This document shows, in pieces, positions 5,674 through 5,677 of a stretch of 5,677 nucleotides of DNA (the stretch's first letter is position 1; every line of letters starts with the position of its first letter). The translations under genes were made by a program, and so were the position numbers. The DNA is from Solirubrobacteraceae bacterium (GTDB lineage: Bacteria; Actinomycetota; Thermoleophilia; Solirubrobacterales; Solirubrobacteraceae), in the NCBI GenBank assembly GCA_025928415.1, contig JAICJK010000188.1:1-5677 (forward strand), written 5' to 3'. Under the pieces are notes generated by a model that saw nothing but the letters and a program-made list of their open reading frames with translations, did no database searches and was not told the DNA's origin.

Positions 5674-5677
5674 CGCG

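Overview
The DNA is very GC-rich (by eye above 70%), with GC-ending codons and frequent GTG starts. Together with the protein types this suggests a high-GC actinobacterium. Two proteins, a secreted PepSY-like one and a small three-helix membrane protein, remind me of families common in Thermoleophilia (Solirubrobacterales relatives). That placement comes from memory and was not tested.

Layout. At the left edge (minus strand, cut by the window end) lies a secreted PepSY-like protein with a strong ribosome binding site. Next comes a tightly packed minus-strand operon, transcribed right to left: a stand-alone receiver protein (2537-2959), a two-transmembrane sensor histidine kinase (918-2540) and a STAS-domain anti-anti-sigma factor (578-925). 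Successive genes overlap by 4 and 8 bp. A 198-bp divergent intergenic region (2960-3157) separates this operon from a plus-strand gene for a GAF-PAS-GAF-PP2C (SpoIIE/RsbU-type) phosphatase of 741 residues. The phosphatase gene converges with a small minus-strand membrane protein gene at the right edge, with a hairpin in the 7-bp gap.

How they may work together. The STAS protein carries the DSTGL phosphorylation motif and the phosphatase carries the metal-binding PP2C motifs. These are the two signal-input parts of a partner-switching system such as SpoIIAA/SpoIIE or RsbV/RsbU. The same locus carries a histidine kinase and a receiver with no output domain, so a His-Asp relay and a Ser/Thr partner switch sit side by side. 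No RsbW-like anti-sigma kinase and no sigma factor are present in the window, so those partners must be encoded elsewhere. The divergent region has a sequence resembling a SigB/SigF-type promoter facing the receiver operon, which would fit feedback by the controlled sigma factor. Beside it is an 11-bp direct repeat with a 21-bp period, a possible operator. The linkage of these proteins is seen in the sequence; the circuit is inference.

No RNA gene, insertion sequence, CRISPR array or integration site was seen. The many long ORFs in other frames are shadows caused by GC-rich coding sequence.
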